Shown here: positions 6,223 to 12,123 of the stretch, in pieces
Numbering within the stretch: the stretch's first letter is position 1
Layout: each line of letters opens with the position of its first letter
Made by a program: the position numbers and the translations under genes
NCBI GenBank assembly: GCA_038229595.1
Contig: JBBROH010000133.1
Span: 1-12,123, forward strand
DNA from: JBBROH01 sp038229595
Lineage (GTDB): Bacteria > Chloroflexota > Chloroflexia > QHBQ01
Direction of reading: 5' to 3'
DNA: 12,123 nucleotides
Notes under the pieces: model-generated
Databases searched by the model: none
What the model was told of the DNA's origin: nothing
The model's input: only the letters and a program-made list of their open reading frames with translations

Positions 6223-6825
6223 TCACTTGATCGGGTAGTCGCTCAGTTTGGTCAGGCGGTAGCCCTCGATCTTGCTGCGCCGCCCCCGCACAGTCAGCAG
6301 GCCAACCGGCTCCGCTGCGAACCAGTGGCTAACCAGGCGGTAGGTTTCGCCACCAAGCAGGATTTCGCCACCCTTCGCCTTCGACTCCAGGCGGGCGGCC
6401 ACGTTAACCGTGTCGCCCAGCGCAGTGTAGTTGTGGATGGTTGGGGTGCCAACGTTGCCCACCACCGCCTCGCCCGTGCTGATGCCAATGCCAAATTGCA
6501 GGGCAGGAGCTACCTGGCTGTTGAAGAAGGCCATGCGCTCCTGGATGTAGAGGGCTGCCTTGATCGCCCGCATCGCGTGGTCAGGCTGCGGTTCGCGGGC
6601 GTTAAAAAGGGCCATTGCCGCGTCGCCCATGAACTTATCGAGCATCCCACCATAGTGCAGCACGGAGTCGGCAGCGATAGTCAGGTAGCTGTTGACCGTT
6701 GCCAGCAGGCTCACTGGGTCGCGCCGTTCAGCGTAGCTGGTGAAGCGGCGTAGGTCGGCAAAGAGGACGGTGATCACCCGCCGCTGGCCGCTCATATCGG
6801 TTGCACTGGTTTGCTCTGCTTCCAT
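6223..6825 (-). CDS. Stand-alone class III adenylate cyclase domain protein
   Basis: A 200-residue cytosolic protein consisting almost only of a class III nucleotide cyclase catalytic domain. Visible residues: first metal aspartate Asp24 in FADLRRFT (22-29), substrate-selecting Lys64 and second metal Asp68 in DKFMGD (63-68), second adenine-selecting residue Asp138 in LGDTVNVAARLE (136-147), and transition-state Asn141 and Arg145. All catalytic positions are present, and Lys/Asp at the selecting positions point to ATP rather than GTP, so it should make cAMP as a homodimer. There is no membrane, HAMP, GAF or receiver domain, so its control is not evident. ATG at 6823-6825 lies only seven bases after a perfect -10, suggesting leaderless translation. 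It is divergent from the BMP transporter operon and 182 bases upstream of the FTR1 gene on the same strand. Confidence 0.9.
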   Translation of the reverse strand: MEAEQTSATDMSGQRRVITVLFADLRRFTSYAERRDPVSLLATVNSYLTIAADSVLHYGGMLDKFMGDAAMALFNAREPQPDHAMRAIKAALYIQERMAFFNSQVAPALQFGIGISTGEAVVGNVGTPTIHNYTALGDTVNVAARLESKAKGGEILLGGETYRLVSHWFAAEPVGLLTVRGRRSKIEGYRLTKLSDYPIK

Positions 6826-6832
6826 ACACCTT

Positions 6833-6838
6833 ATTATA
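6833..6838 (-). promoter_or_regulatory. -10 element of the adenylate cyclase gene (probably leaderless)
   Basis: On the minus strand TATAAT is followed by only seven bases (AAGGTGT) before the ATG. Initiation at the usual distance would fall at or next to the A of the start codon. No good -35 is visible 17 bases upstream; a TG directly precedes the hexamer but is one base out of register for an extended -10. Confidence 0.6.
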
Positions 6839-6931
6839 CACCAACATTGCTACTGTGGGTTAGCTGTTTTGGTCGCAGATTGCTTGTTCTGTTGCAAACG
6901 TGCAGATTGCGTTGCTGACGCACCCCCGCGC

Positions 6932-6960
6932 TTGAAGGGACAGTTCGCATATGCTATAAT
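6932..6960 (+). promoter_or_regulatory. Promoter of the BMP transporter operon
   Basis: A -35 TTGAAG (6932-6937) and -10 TATAAT (6955-6960) are separated by exactly 17 bases, and TGC directly before the hexamer forms an extended -10. The predicted start near 6967 leaves an unusually long leader of about 128 bases before the ATG at 7095. Confidence 0.88.
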
Positions 6961-7037
6961 TGCCCCTACAACCAGATTACCCCTCAATAGCAAGCAAGCC
7001 GCTGGTGGGGGCGTGGTGCCAGGGCAGGCGTGGTTGG

Positions 7038-7056
7038 GCTGCGCGGAGAGTGCAGC
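7038..7056 (+). other. Hairpin in the leader of the BMP operon mRNA
   Basis: GCTGCGC (7038-7044) pairs with GTGCAGC (7050-7056), including one G-T pair, around a five-base loop GGAGA. It lies 23 bases upstream of the GGAGG ribosome site. A second, bulged stem is possible upstream (6998-7005 with 7019-7025). I do not recognise a known riboswitch class. Confidence 0.45.
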
Positions 7057-7094
7057 GGAGCTAGAGTTCACCATTCTGTGGAGGAAAGCAAGTA

Positions 7095-8264
7095 ATGTTC
7101 AAGAAGTTCCAGAAGGCCACCGCGCTTGTCGCGCTGGCAATTGCGCTCACCGTAAGCCTGAGCGCGTGTGACAGCAGCAGTGTCTCTACCCCGGTTGCGG
7201 CTGGGGCTGGCACGGTTGCCGCTGGCGCAAACACGGTAGTAGCGAACGCTGGCACGGCAGTGGTTGGGGCAGCCACCCAGGTGATGGGCGGCAGCATGGA
7301 CATGACCGGCTGCGGCAACGAGAAGGCCAAAGTGGGTCTTGTTACGGACGTAGGCAAGGTTGATGACAAGGGCTTCAACCAGTCGGCCTGGGAGGGTGTG
7401 CAGGCAGCGGCCAAGAAGTGCAGCTACACTGTGCAGTACATCGAGACGGTTGACCCGAAGGACTACGCCACCAACATCCAGAAGTTCGTGGATCAGAAGT
7501 ACGACATCATCGTAACCGTCGGCTTCCTGTTGGCCGAGGGGACACAGAAGGCCGCCGTTGCCAACCCTAGCATCAAGTTCATCGGCGTTGACCAGTTCAT
7601 CGGCGACGCTGCTGCCCCGGCCAACTACGCTGGTCTAGTCTTCAACGAGGATCAGTCGGGCTACCTGGCGGGCGTGCTAGCCGCTAGCATCAGCAAGTCG
7701 GGCAGCATTGGGGGTGTCCTCGGCACCGACAACGTGCCGCCGGTTTACCGCTTCGGCGAAGGCTACAAGGCGGGCGCGAAGTCGGTCAAGGCCGACATCA
7801 AGGTTTCGCTGATCTACCACGAGGACACCAACGCCTTCAACGACCCGGCCTGGGGCGCAGCGACTGCCAAGCAGTTGATCAGCGGCGGGGCCGACGTGAT
7901 CTTTGGCTGCGGCGGCAAGACCGGCAACGGCGCGCTTGAGGGCGTGGCCCAGACCACCACTGCCGACAAGCCGATCTACGCTATCGGAGTGGACACCGAC
8001 CAGTACATGACCCTCGCTGCCGCGCAGAAGGTTCTGCTCAGCAGCGCAACCAAGGAACTCTCCAGCGGCACGATGAAGCTGATCATGTCCGCCGCCAGTG
8101 GCTCGCTCAAGGGTGGCAACAACTACGGCACCGTCGCCCTCGCTCCCTTCCACGACCTCGACGCGATTGTTACTGCGCCGATCAAGAGCAAGTTGGATCA
8201 GACCAAGCAGGGACTGGACAGCGGCGCGATCAAGACGGGCCTTTCGCCAGTCAAGCCGAAGTAG
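7095..8264 (+). CDS. BMP-family lipoprotein, nucleoside-type ABC importer binding protein
   Basis: A 389-residue periplasmic-binding-type protein of the Bmp/Med/PnrA family (PF02608), whose characterised members bind purine nucleosides. Residues 1-24 are a lipoprotein signal with lipobox LSAC and lipidated Cys25. Residues 31-63 are an Ala/Gly/Thr/Val tether built of four seven-residue repeats. The domain starts at about residue 79 with KVGLVTDVGKVDDKGFNQSAWEG in pieces: the DDKGFNQ segment (90-96) is the family's ligand-contact loop. Later landmarks are FIGVDQF (162-168), the AGLVFNEDQSGYLAG segment (179-193) and a GADVIFGCGG strand (265-274). It is anchored on the outer face of the membrane and delivers ligand to the two permeases encoded downstream. 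The start is fixed by GGAGG at 7080-7084 and the signal peptide. A consensus promoter lies 135 bases upstream. Confidence 0.94.
   Translation: MFKKFQKATALVALAIALTVSLSACDSSSVSTPVAAGAGTVAAGANTVVANAGTAVVGAATQVMGGSMDMTGCGNEKAKVGLVTDVGKVDDKGFNQSAWEGVQAAAKKCSYTVQYIETVDPKDYATNIQKFVDQKYDIIVTVGFLLAEGTQKAAVANPSIKFIGVDQFIGDAAAPANYAGLVFNEDQSGYLAGVLAASISKSGSIGGVLGTDNVPPVYRFGEGYKAGAKSVKADIKVSLIYHEDTNAFNDPAWGAATAKQLISGGADVIFGCGGKTGNGALEGVAQTTTADKPIYAIGVDTDQYMTLAAAQKVLLSSATKELSSGTMKLIMSAASGSLKGGNNYGTVALAPFHDLDAIVTAPIKSKLDQTKQGLDSGAIKTGLSPVKPK
7200..7283 (+). repeat. Four degenerate 21-base (7-residue) tandem repeats in the lipoprotein tether
   Basis: Residues 36-63 divide into AGAGTVA, AGANTVV, ANAGTAV and VGAATQV. 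Ala is third and Thr is fifth in every unit. The units sit between the lipidated Cys and the ligand-binding domain and act as a flexible spacer. Confidence 0.7.
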
Positions 8265-8287
8265 CCTAAACCCTCACCGTCGTTTGG

Positions 8288-8316
8288 GCAGCCCGCTCCA
8301 CTGCGGGGCGGGCTGC
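8288..8316 (+). terminator. Strong hairpin after the binding-protein gene (attenuator or mRNA stabiliser)
   Basis: GCAGCCCGC (8288-8296) pairs perfectly with GCGGGCTGC (8308-8316) around an 11-base loop, 23 bases after the stop. The following TTGTTATG is a poor T-tract, so termination is likely to be partial. This would fit excess production of the binding protein over the permeases. Confidence 0.6.
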
Positions 8317-8324
8317 TTGTTATG

Positions 8325-8344
8325 GGGGTTGGGCAACCGACCCC
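8325..8344 (+). other. Second hairpin with GCAA tetraloop
   Basis: GGGGTTGG (8325-8332) pairs with CCGACCCC (8337-8344), one T-G pair, closed by the loop GCAA, a stable GNRA tetraloop. It lies eight bases after the preceding hairpin and 27 bases before the permease start. No T-tract follows, so it is not a terminator. Confidence 0.55.
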
Positions 8345-8371
8345 TCCCACCTCAGCCCTTAGAGGTGCAGT

Positions 8372-9649
8372 TTGGACACAGAACCGCGCATAGAGGATCG
8401 CCCCCAGGCGACCGCTAAGATCGAACTGGCCGACCACGACCAATATGCCGCCCGCCCCGCCAGCAGCGATAGCACTGGCGGCGAACCAGGGCCAGGGTCG
8501 CCGCGGGGTGGCCTAGGCCAGCTTGGGCTGTCGGCTCTGCAAGCCCTGATCGTGCCAGCTCTGGCGGTGTTTACCGCCCTGGTGATTGGGGCTGTGCTGA
8601 TCATGCTGACCGCAGCCCTCGCCCCACGGCAGGGTCCATCGGCGGGCAAGCAGGGTTTGGAACTGGTCTTTGCGGGCTATGGCGGCCTCTTGCATGGGGC
8701 ATTCGGGTCATGGGATGCACTGGCTGGCAGCATCGTCACTGCTACCCCCTATATCTTCGTCGGTCTCGCCCTTGCCCTCGGCTTCCGCGCTGGGCTGTTC
8801 AACATCGGGGCGGAGGGACAGCTAGCCCTCGGCTCCCTCGCCGCCGCCTACGTAGGCTTCGCGCCCACCTTCGTCGGCCTGCCAGGGATCATCCACCTGC
8901 CTCTCGCGCTGCTGGCGGGAATGTTCGCCGGGGCGATTTGGGGCTTCATCCCTGGCTTCCTCAAGGCTCGGCGGGGGGCGCACGAGGTGATCACCACGAT
9001 CATGCTCAACTATATCGCCGCTCAGATCGTTGCCTACGTTCTCAACCAGGTCAAACCTGGTCAGGGTCAGGTACGTACCCCCGACATTGCTACCTCTGCC
9101 TACCTACCTGTGCTGATCCCAACCAGCACGCACCTGAAGGAAGTCCACCTCGGCACTGTCCTCGCTCTGCTTGCCGCCGCCGCCGTCTACTGGCTGCTAT
9201 GGCGCAGCACCACTGGCTTTGAGCTACGCACAGTGGGGGCCAACCCCAACGCTGCCAGATATGCAGGGATCAGCGTCAACCGCATTACTATCCTCGGCCT
9301 CACCCTCAGCGGGCTGCTGGCTGGGCTAGCTGGGGCGGTAGAAGTGACGGGCGTGAACCACTACCACACGGCGGGTTTCAGCGCAGGCTACGGCTTTGAT
9401 AGCATCACTGTCGCTCTGCTGGGCAAGAACAACCCCTTCGGCGTGGTGGCGGCAGCCTTCCTGCTCGGTTCTCTCAAGAGTGGGGCTGGTGATATGCAAC
9501 TAAGCACCGGCATCCCAATTGACATCATCTCCTTGATCCAGGGTTTGATCTTGCTATTCGTTGCCGCCGACTATATCGTGCGCGCCCTCTACCGGGTCAA
9601 GGCCAAACAAGAGGACCAAACGCTGCTTACTCGCGGCTGGGGAGGCTGA
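8372..9649 (+). CDS. ABC transporter permease, BMP/nucleoside type (first)
   Basis: A 425-residue integral membrane protein of the BPD_transp_2 family (LivHM-like), the larger of the two permeases of a nucleoside-type importer (compare YufP/NupP). Typical landmarks are LFNIGAEGQLALG (142-154) and RRGAHEVITTIMLNY (200-214), plus a GFELRTVGANPNAARYAGI region that contacts the ATPase. About eight to ten hydrophobic segments follow residue 55. The first 50 or so residues are hydrophilic, rich in Pro, Gly, Asp and Ser, and lengthen it beyond the usual size of about 350. Start TTG at 8372 has AGAGGTG at 8361-8367; no better in-frame start lies before the first membrane segment, so the extension is probably real. 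The stop is three bases before the next start, implying coupling. Confidence 0.9.
   Translation: MDTEPRIEDRPQATAKIELADHDQYAARPASSDSTGGEPGPGSPRGGLGQLGLSALQALIVPALAVFTALVIGAVLIMLTAALAPRQGPSAGKQGLELVFAGYGGLLHGAFGSWDALAGSIVTATPYIFVGLALALGFRAGLFNIGAEGQLALGSLAAAYVGFAPTFVGLPGIIHLPLALLAGMFAGAIWGFIPGFLKARRGAHEVITTIMLNYIAAQIVAYVLNQVKPGQGQVRTPDIATSAYLPVLIPTSTHLKEVHLGTVLALLAAAAVYWLLWRSTTGFELRTVGANPNAARYAGISVNRITILGLTLSGLLAGLAGAVEVTGVNHYHTAGFSAGYGFDSITVALLGKNNPFGVVAAAFLLGSLKSGAGDMQLSTGIPIDIISLIQGLILLFVAADYIVRALYRVKAKQEDQTLLTRGWGG
9641..9645 (+). promoter_or_regulatory. Ribosome binding site of the second permease gene
   Basis: GGAGG lies inside the last codons of the first permease gene and seven bases before the GTG at 9653. 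It supports a GTG start there. Confidence 0.8.
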
Positions 9650-9652
9650 AGC

Positions 9653-10615
9653 GTGATCTGCGAACAACCGGCTGTACCGTTCATCATTAGCTTGATCGTT
9701 GCCACCCTCGGCTTCGCCACGCCTCTCACCCTCGGCGCACTCTGCGGCCTGTGCTGCGAGCGCAGTGGCATAGTCAACATCGCTATTGAAGGCTTGATGC
9801 TAACTGCCGCCTTCGTCGGCTTCGTTGCCAGCAGCCTCAGCCACAGCGTCTGGCTCGGCCTGCTATTCGCGGTACTGGCCGCAGTGCTGATGTCCGCCCT
9901 GCACGCCTTGCTCTCGATCCGCTTCAGCGTGGACCAAATCATCAGCGGCACAGTAGTCAACATCCTGGCTATCGGCATCACCGGCTACTTCAACTCGGTG
10001 CTGGTTGGCGCGCACAGCCTGCCCGACCCCCCCGGCACCTTCAGCCAGATTGGCTTCACTGTCCCCCGCGATATAGCCGTGATCGGCGGTAGCGACTTCA
10101 AACTGCCCCCGCTGGCGATCCTGGCGGTGATCCTCGTCTTTGTCGCCCAGTACGTGCTGTTCAACACCTCCTGGGGCTTGCGGACGCGGGCAGTGGGTGA
10201 GAACCCAGAGGCTGCCGACACAGTTGGCATCAACGTCTACTTTATGCGCTACAGTAATGTGCTGATCGGTGGCGTATTGGCGGGGCTAGCCGGTGCCTAC
10301 TTCACCCTGGAGTCCACCAGCACTTTTGAGAACGGCATGACCGCTGGCAAGGGCTTCATCGCCCTAGCCGCCTTGATATTTGGCAAGTGGCGGCCCTTCG
10401 GCCTGTGGGGGGCCGCCCTGCTGTTCGGTTTCGCCCAGGCGTTGACGATCACCGTGCAGTTCTTGCAGCAGAGCGTGGACAGTTGTAAGTTTGGTATCCC
10501 CAGGGATTTGCTGGTCGTTCTCCCTTACATCCTGACGATCCTGGTAGTAGCTGGGGTAGTCGGGCGTTCCATCCCCCCCGCTGCCGTTGGTCAGCCTTAC
10601 CGGAAAGGACGCTGA
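9653..10615 (+). CDS. ABC transporter permease, BMP/nucleoside type (second)
   Basis: A 320-residue membrane protein, the smaller partner permease (compare YufQ/NupQ). The family pattern CERSGIVNIAIEGLML (35-50) is clear, as is the later ATPase-facing segment TRAVGENPEAADTVGINV. About nine hydrophobic segments are spread over the whole length. With the preceding gene product it should form the heterodimeric membrane channel through which the ligand delivered by the BMP lipoprotein passes. The GTG start follows GGAGG (9641-9645). The stop and the next start share one base (TGATG, 10613-10617), so translation of the following unknown gene is coupled to this one. Length and motifs are normal. 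Confidence 0.92.
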   Translation: MICEQPAVPFIISLIVATLGFATPLTLGALCGLCCERSGIVNIAIEGLMLTAAFVGFVASSLSHSVWLGLLFAVLAAVLMSALHALLSIRFSVDQIISGTVVNILAIGITGYFNSVLVGAHSLPDPPGTFSQIGFTVPRDIAVIGGSDFKLPPLAILAVILVFVAQYVLFNTSWGLRTRAVGENPEAADTVGINVYFMRYSNVLIGGVLAGLAGAYFTLESTSTFENGMTAGKGFIALAALIFGKWRPFGLWGAALLFGFAQALTITVQFLQQSVDSCKFGIPRDLLVVLPYILTILVVAGVVGRSIPPAAVGQPYRKGR

Positions 10616-11325
10616 TGGACGATTTCTGGGCCGACGCAGGTGGGCGTACTATCGCGCAGGGGGTATACGAGTACCTGCAAGATGGGGTGCCGAGCGGCAT
10701 CTACGAACGCTGGGCGATTGACCAGTTGCAGGCCCGGCGGCGAGTGGTGCGGGCAGCAGTAAGCCGGGTGGAGGAGGCGCAGCAGACTCCCTTCTACTAC
10801 GTGCGGCTGGACTACGATATGCGCGGCGCGCCAACCAGTATGGAGGTTGCCCTCGCCGAGCCAGAGGGTTGGTATAGGGCTAACCACGTGATGCGCGGCG
10901 AGTTTGCCCGTGTGCTGATCAGCCGCCCCGACGGGACGAGCGACGATGGCTACCTGGAGCTTACCCCTGGCTATCTGGTGATGGCCCACGCTGTTGCGAC
11001 CAACGTCGAGTTCTACCGCCAGCATGATGATCGCGCCGGTCGGATCATCCCGCTCGTCGCCTACTACCTCAATATTGACTTGCATGAAGGCTTGCTGCGG
11101 GCGGTGCGCCTCAACAATGTGCTGCTGGCAAACCTGGGCGACGAGGAGATCACTGACCTCGGCGAACGCGGTAGCCACCTCAGTGCCTACCAGTTGCAGG
11201 AGGATGGTAGCCGCGCCTGGTCGCTGGATAGCTGGTTCGACCGCCGCGGCAACTGCCTGCGCGGGCGCAGCGAAACAAGCGGTAGCGTGGTCGAGTACCG
11301 CAGCATCGCCTACGAACACGAGTAA
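10615..11325 (+). CDS. Unrecognised soluble protein encoded inside the nucleoside transporter operon
   Basis: A 236-residue protein I do not recognise. It has no signal peptide, membrane segment or lipobox, is acidic overall and rich in Tyr, Trp and Phe, and has only one Cys (214). Residues 30-58 look helical and charged (QLQARRRVVRAAVSRVEEA). From about residue 58 on, short alternating strands predominate: FYYVRLDYDMR (60-70), a GYLELTPGYLVMAHAV region (112-127), VAYYLNIDLHEG (148-159), then the C-terminal YQLQEDGSRAWSLDSWFDRRG (192-212) and SVVEYRSIAYE. This suggests a beta-barrel or beta-sandwich. No catalytic, nucleotide-binding or DNA-binding motif is visible. ATG overlaps the permease stop by one base and has GGAAAGGA (10602-10609). 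Its place between permease and ATPase genes suggests a link to transport or to handling of the imported ligand; that is inference only. Confidence 0.85.
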   Translation: MDDFWADAGGRTIAQGVYEYLQDGVPSGIYERWAIDQLQARRRVVRAAVSRVEEAQQTPFYYVRLDYDMRGAPTSMEVALAEPEGWYRANHVMRGEFARVLISRPDGTSDDGYLELTPGYLVMAHAVATNVEFYRQHDDRAGRIIPLVAYYLNIDLHEGLLRAVRLNNVLLANLGDEEITDLGERGSHLSAYQLQEDGSRAWSLDSWFDRRGNCLRGRSETSGSVVEYRSIAYEHE

Positions 11326-11387
11326 TCGCCCACCTTAGCGACAGGCGGGCGGGGTGTGCAGAACGCAGGTTGGAAGAAGGAACGCAG

Positions 11388-12123
11388 ATGGCTCAGGTTG
11401 TGACAGCGAGCGAGCAGGGCGGCTACGTGCTTGAGGCACGGGGTATTACCAAGCGGTTCCCTGGTGTGCTGGCGAACGACAGCATTGGCTTGCGCTTGCA
11501 GCGGGGGAAGATACTGGCTCTGCTAGGCGAGAACGGCGCGGGCAAATCTACCTTGATGAACATCCTCTATGGTCTCTACCAGCCCGACGAGGGTGAACTG
11601 CTGCTTGATGGTCAGCCGGTGCATTTCAGTAGCCCGCTAGATGCGATCAGCAAGGGCATTGGTATGGTTCACCAGCACTTCATGCTGATCCCCCCTTTTA
11701 CCGTGACCGAAAACATTATGTTGGGCAACGAGAGTACGGCTGGCCCCTCGCTAGACCGCAAGGCTGCCGCCCGCCGCATCCTCGCCCTGTCACAGCAGTA
11801 CGGCCTCGCCGTCAACCCCGATGCGCTGGTTCGCGACCTCTCTGTGGGCGAACAGCAGCGGGTGGAGATACTCAAAGCCTTCTACCGCAACGCCGATGTG
11901 CTGATCCTCGACGAGCCGACGGCAGTGCTGACCCCGCAGGAGGCCGACGAACTGTTTGTGATCATGCGCGAATTGACGAAGCAGGGTAAGAGCATCATCT
12001 TCATCACCCACAAGCTGAAAGAAGTGCTGGCGGTCGCTGACCACATCCTGGTGCTGCGGCGCGGCAAGGTCGTGGGCGAAGCTGAGCCTCAGCGCGCTAG
12101 CGAAGGCGGGCTGGCCGCATTGA
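11388..12123 (+). CDS. ABC transporter ATPase, BMP/nucleoside type (N-terminal part, runs off the window)
   Basis: The frame is open from ATG 11388 to the window end (245 full codons). The first ABC domain is complete in its motifs: Walker A GENGAGKST (47-55), Q-loop Gln96 in VHQHFML, signature LSVGEQQ (151-157), Walker B VLILDEP (171-177) and switch His208 in FITHKL. The VHQHFMLIPPFTVTENIMLG stretch (94-113, in full only partly quoted here) is typical of YufO/NupO-like ATPases of the BMP system, which are double-domain proteins of about 500 residues, so roughly half is missing beyond the edge. AAGGA at 11377-11381 lies six bases before the ATG. It should energise the two permeases encoded upstream. 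It sits 62 bases after the unknown gene, with no clear promoter in the gap. Confidence 0.93.
   Translation, partial: MAQVVTASEQGGYVLEARGITKRFPGVLANDSIGLRLQRGKILALLGENGAGKSTLMNILYGLYQPDEGELLLDGQPVHFSSPLDAISKGIGMVHQHFMLIPPFTVTENIMLGNESTAGPSLDRKAAARRILALSQQYGLAVNPDALVRDLSVGEQQRVEILKAFYRNADVLILDEPTAVLTPQEADELFVIMRELTKQGKSIIFITHKLKEVLAVADHILVLRRGKVVGEAEPQRASEGGLAAL

Noticed and set aside
6961..7094. Known purine riboswitch in the BMP leader
   Set aside because: I could not find the three-way junction with its conserved loop sequences; only simple hairpins are visible.
10597..11319. A 240-codon minus-strand frame opposite the unknown gene
   Set aside because: The + strand gene has a coupled start, a good ribosome site and operon context; the minus frame has none of these. 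I kept the + strand reading, though lacking a known family for either this is the least certain strand choice here.
11327..11351. Small hairpin CGCCC/GGGCG between the unknown gene and the ATPase gene
   Set aside because: Five-base stem with a 15-base loop and no T-tract; too weak to call a terminator.

Overview
This 12.1 kb window is GC-rich (roughly 60-65% by eye) and densely coded. It reads as ordinary chromosome from a Gram-positive-like bacterium, most probably a member of the Chloroflexota. The hints are a tad-type pilus TadB-TadC pair, a surface lipoprotein with a Pro/Thr/Ala tether of the kind common in that phylum, frequent GTG/TTG starts, and the BMP-type transporter. The phylum is an inference; no rRNA or phylogenetic marker is present. 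I see no phage, IS element, CRISPR array or toxin module.

Layout, left to right. (1) 1-1166: the 3' end of tadB and complete tadC, closed by a strong intrinsic terminator. (2) 1180-3211: a tightly overlapping + strand cluster of a DUF192 protein, ComF, and a secreted lipoprotein alpha/beta hydrolase (two GTGA stop/start overlaps). (3) 3220-3373: a self-contained tRNA-Ala(CGC) unit with consensus promoter, encoded CCA and terminator. (4) 3377-6825, minus strand: a zinc-independent MDR oxidoreductase, a long-form FTR1 iron permease with its own consensus promoter and a candidate DtxR/IdeR-type operator, and a small stand-alone class III adenylate cyclase that may be transcribed leaderless. (5) 6932-12123, plus strand: a nucleoside-type (BMP family) ABC importer operon in the order binding lipoprotein, permease, permease, unknown protein, ATPase, with the ATPase running off the end.

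How the genes work together. In region 5 the lipoprotein would capture a nucleoside-like ligand outside the membrane, the two permeases form the channel, and the ATPase powers uptake. Two strong hairpins between the lipoprotein gene and the first permease gene probably let the binding protein be made in excess. An unrecognised 236-residue soluble protein is translationally coupled inside this operon and is the best candidate for something undescribed. In region 4 the FTR1 protein carries a clear internal duplication of its extracytoplasmic helical module, and the putative metalloregulator box over its start site fits iron control. Other points of interest are the terminator abutting the DUF192 ribosome binding site and an apparent excess of the palindrome GCTAGC.
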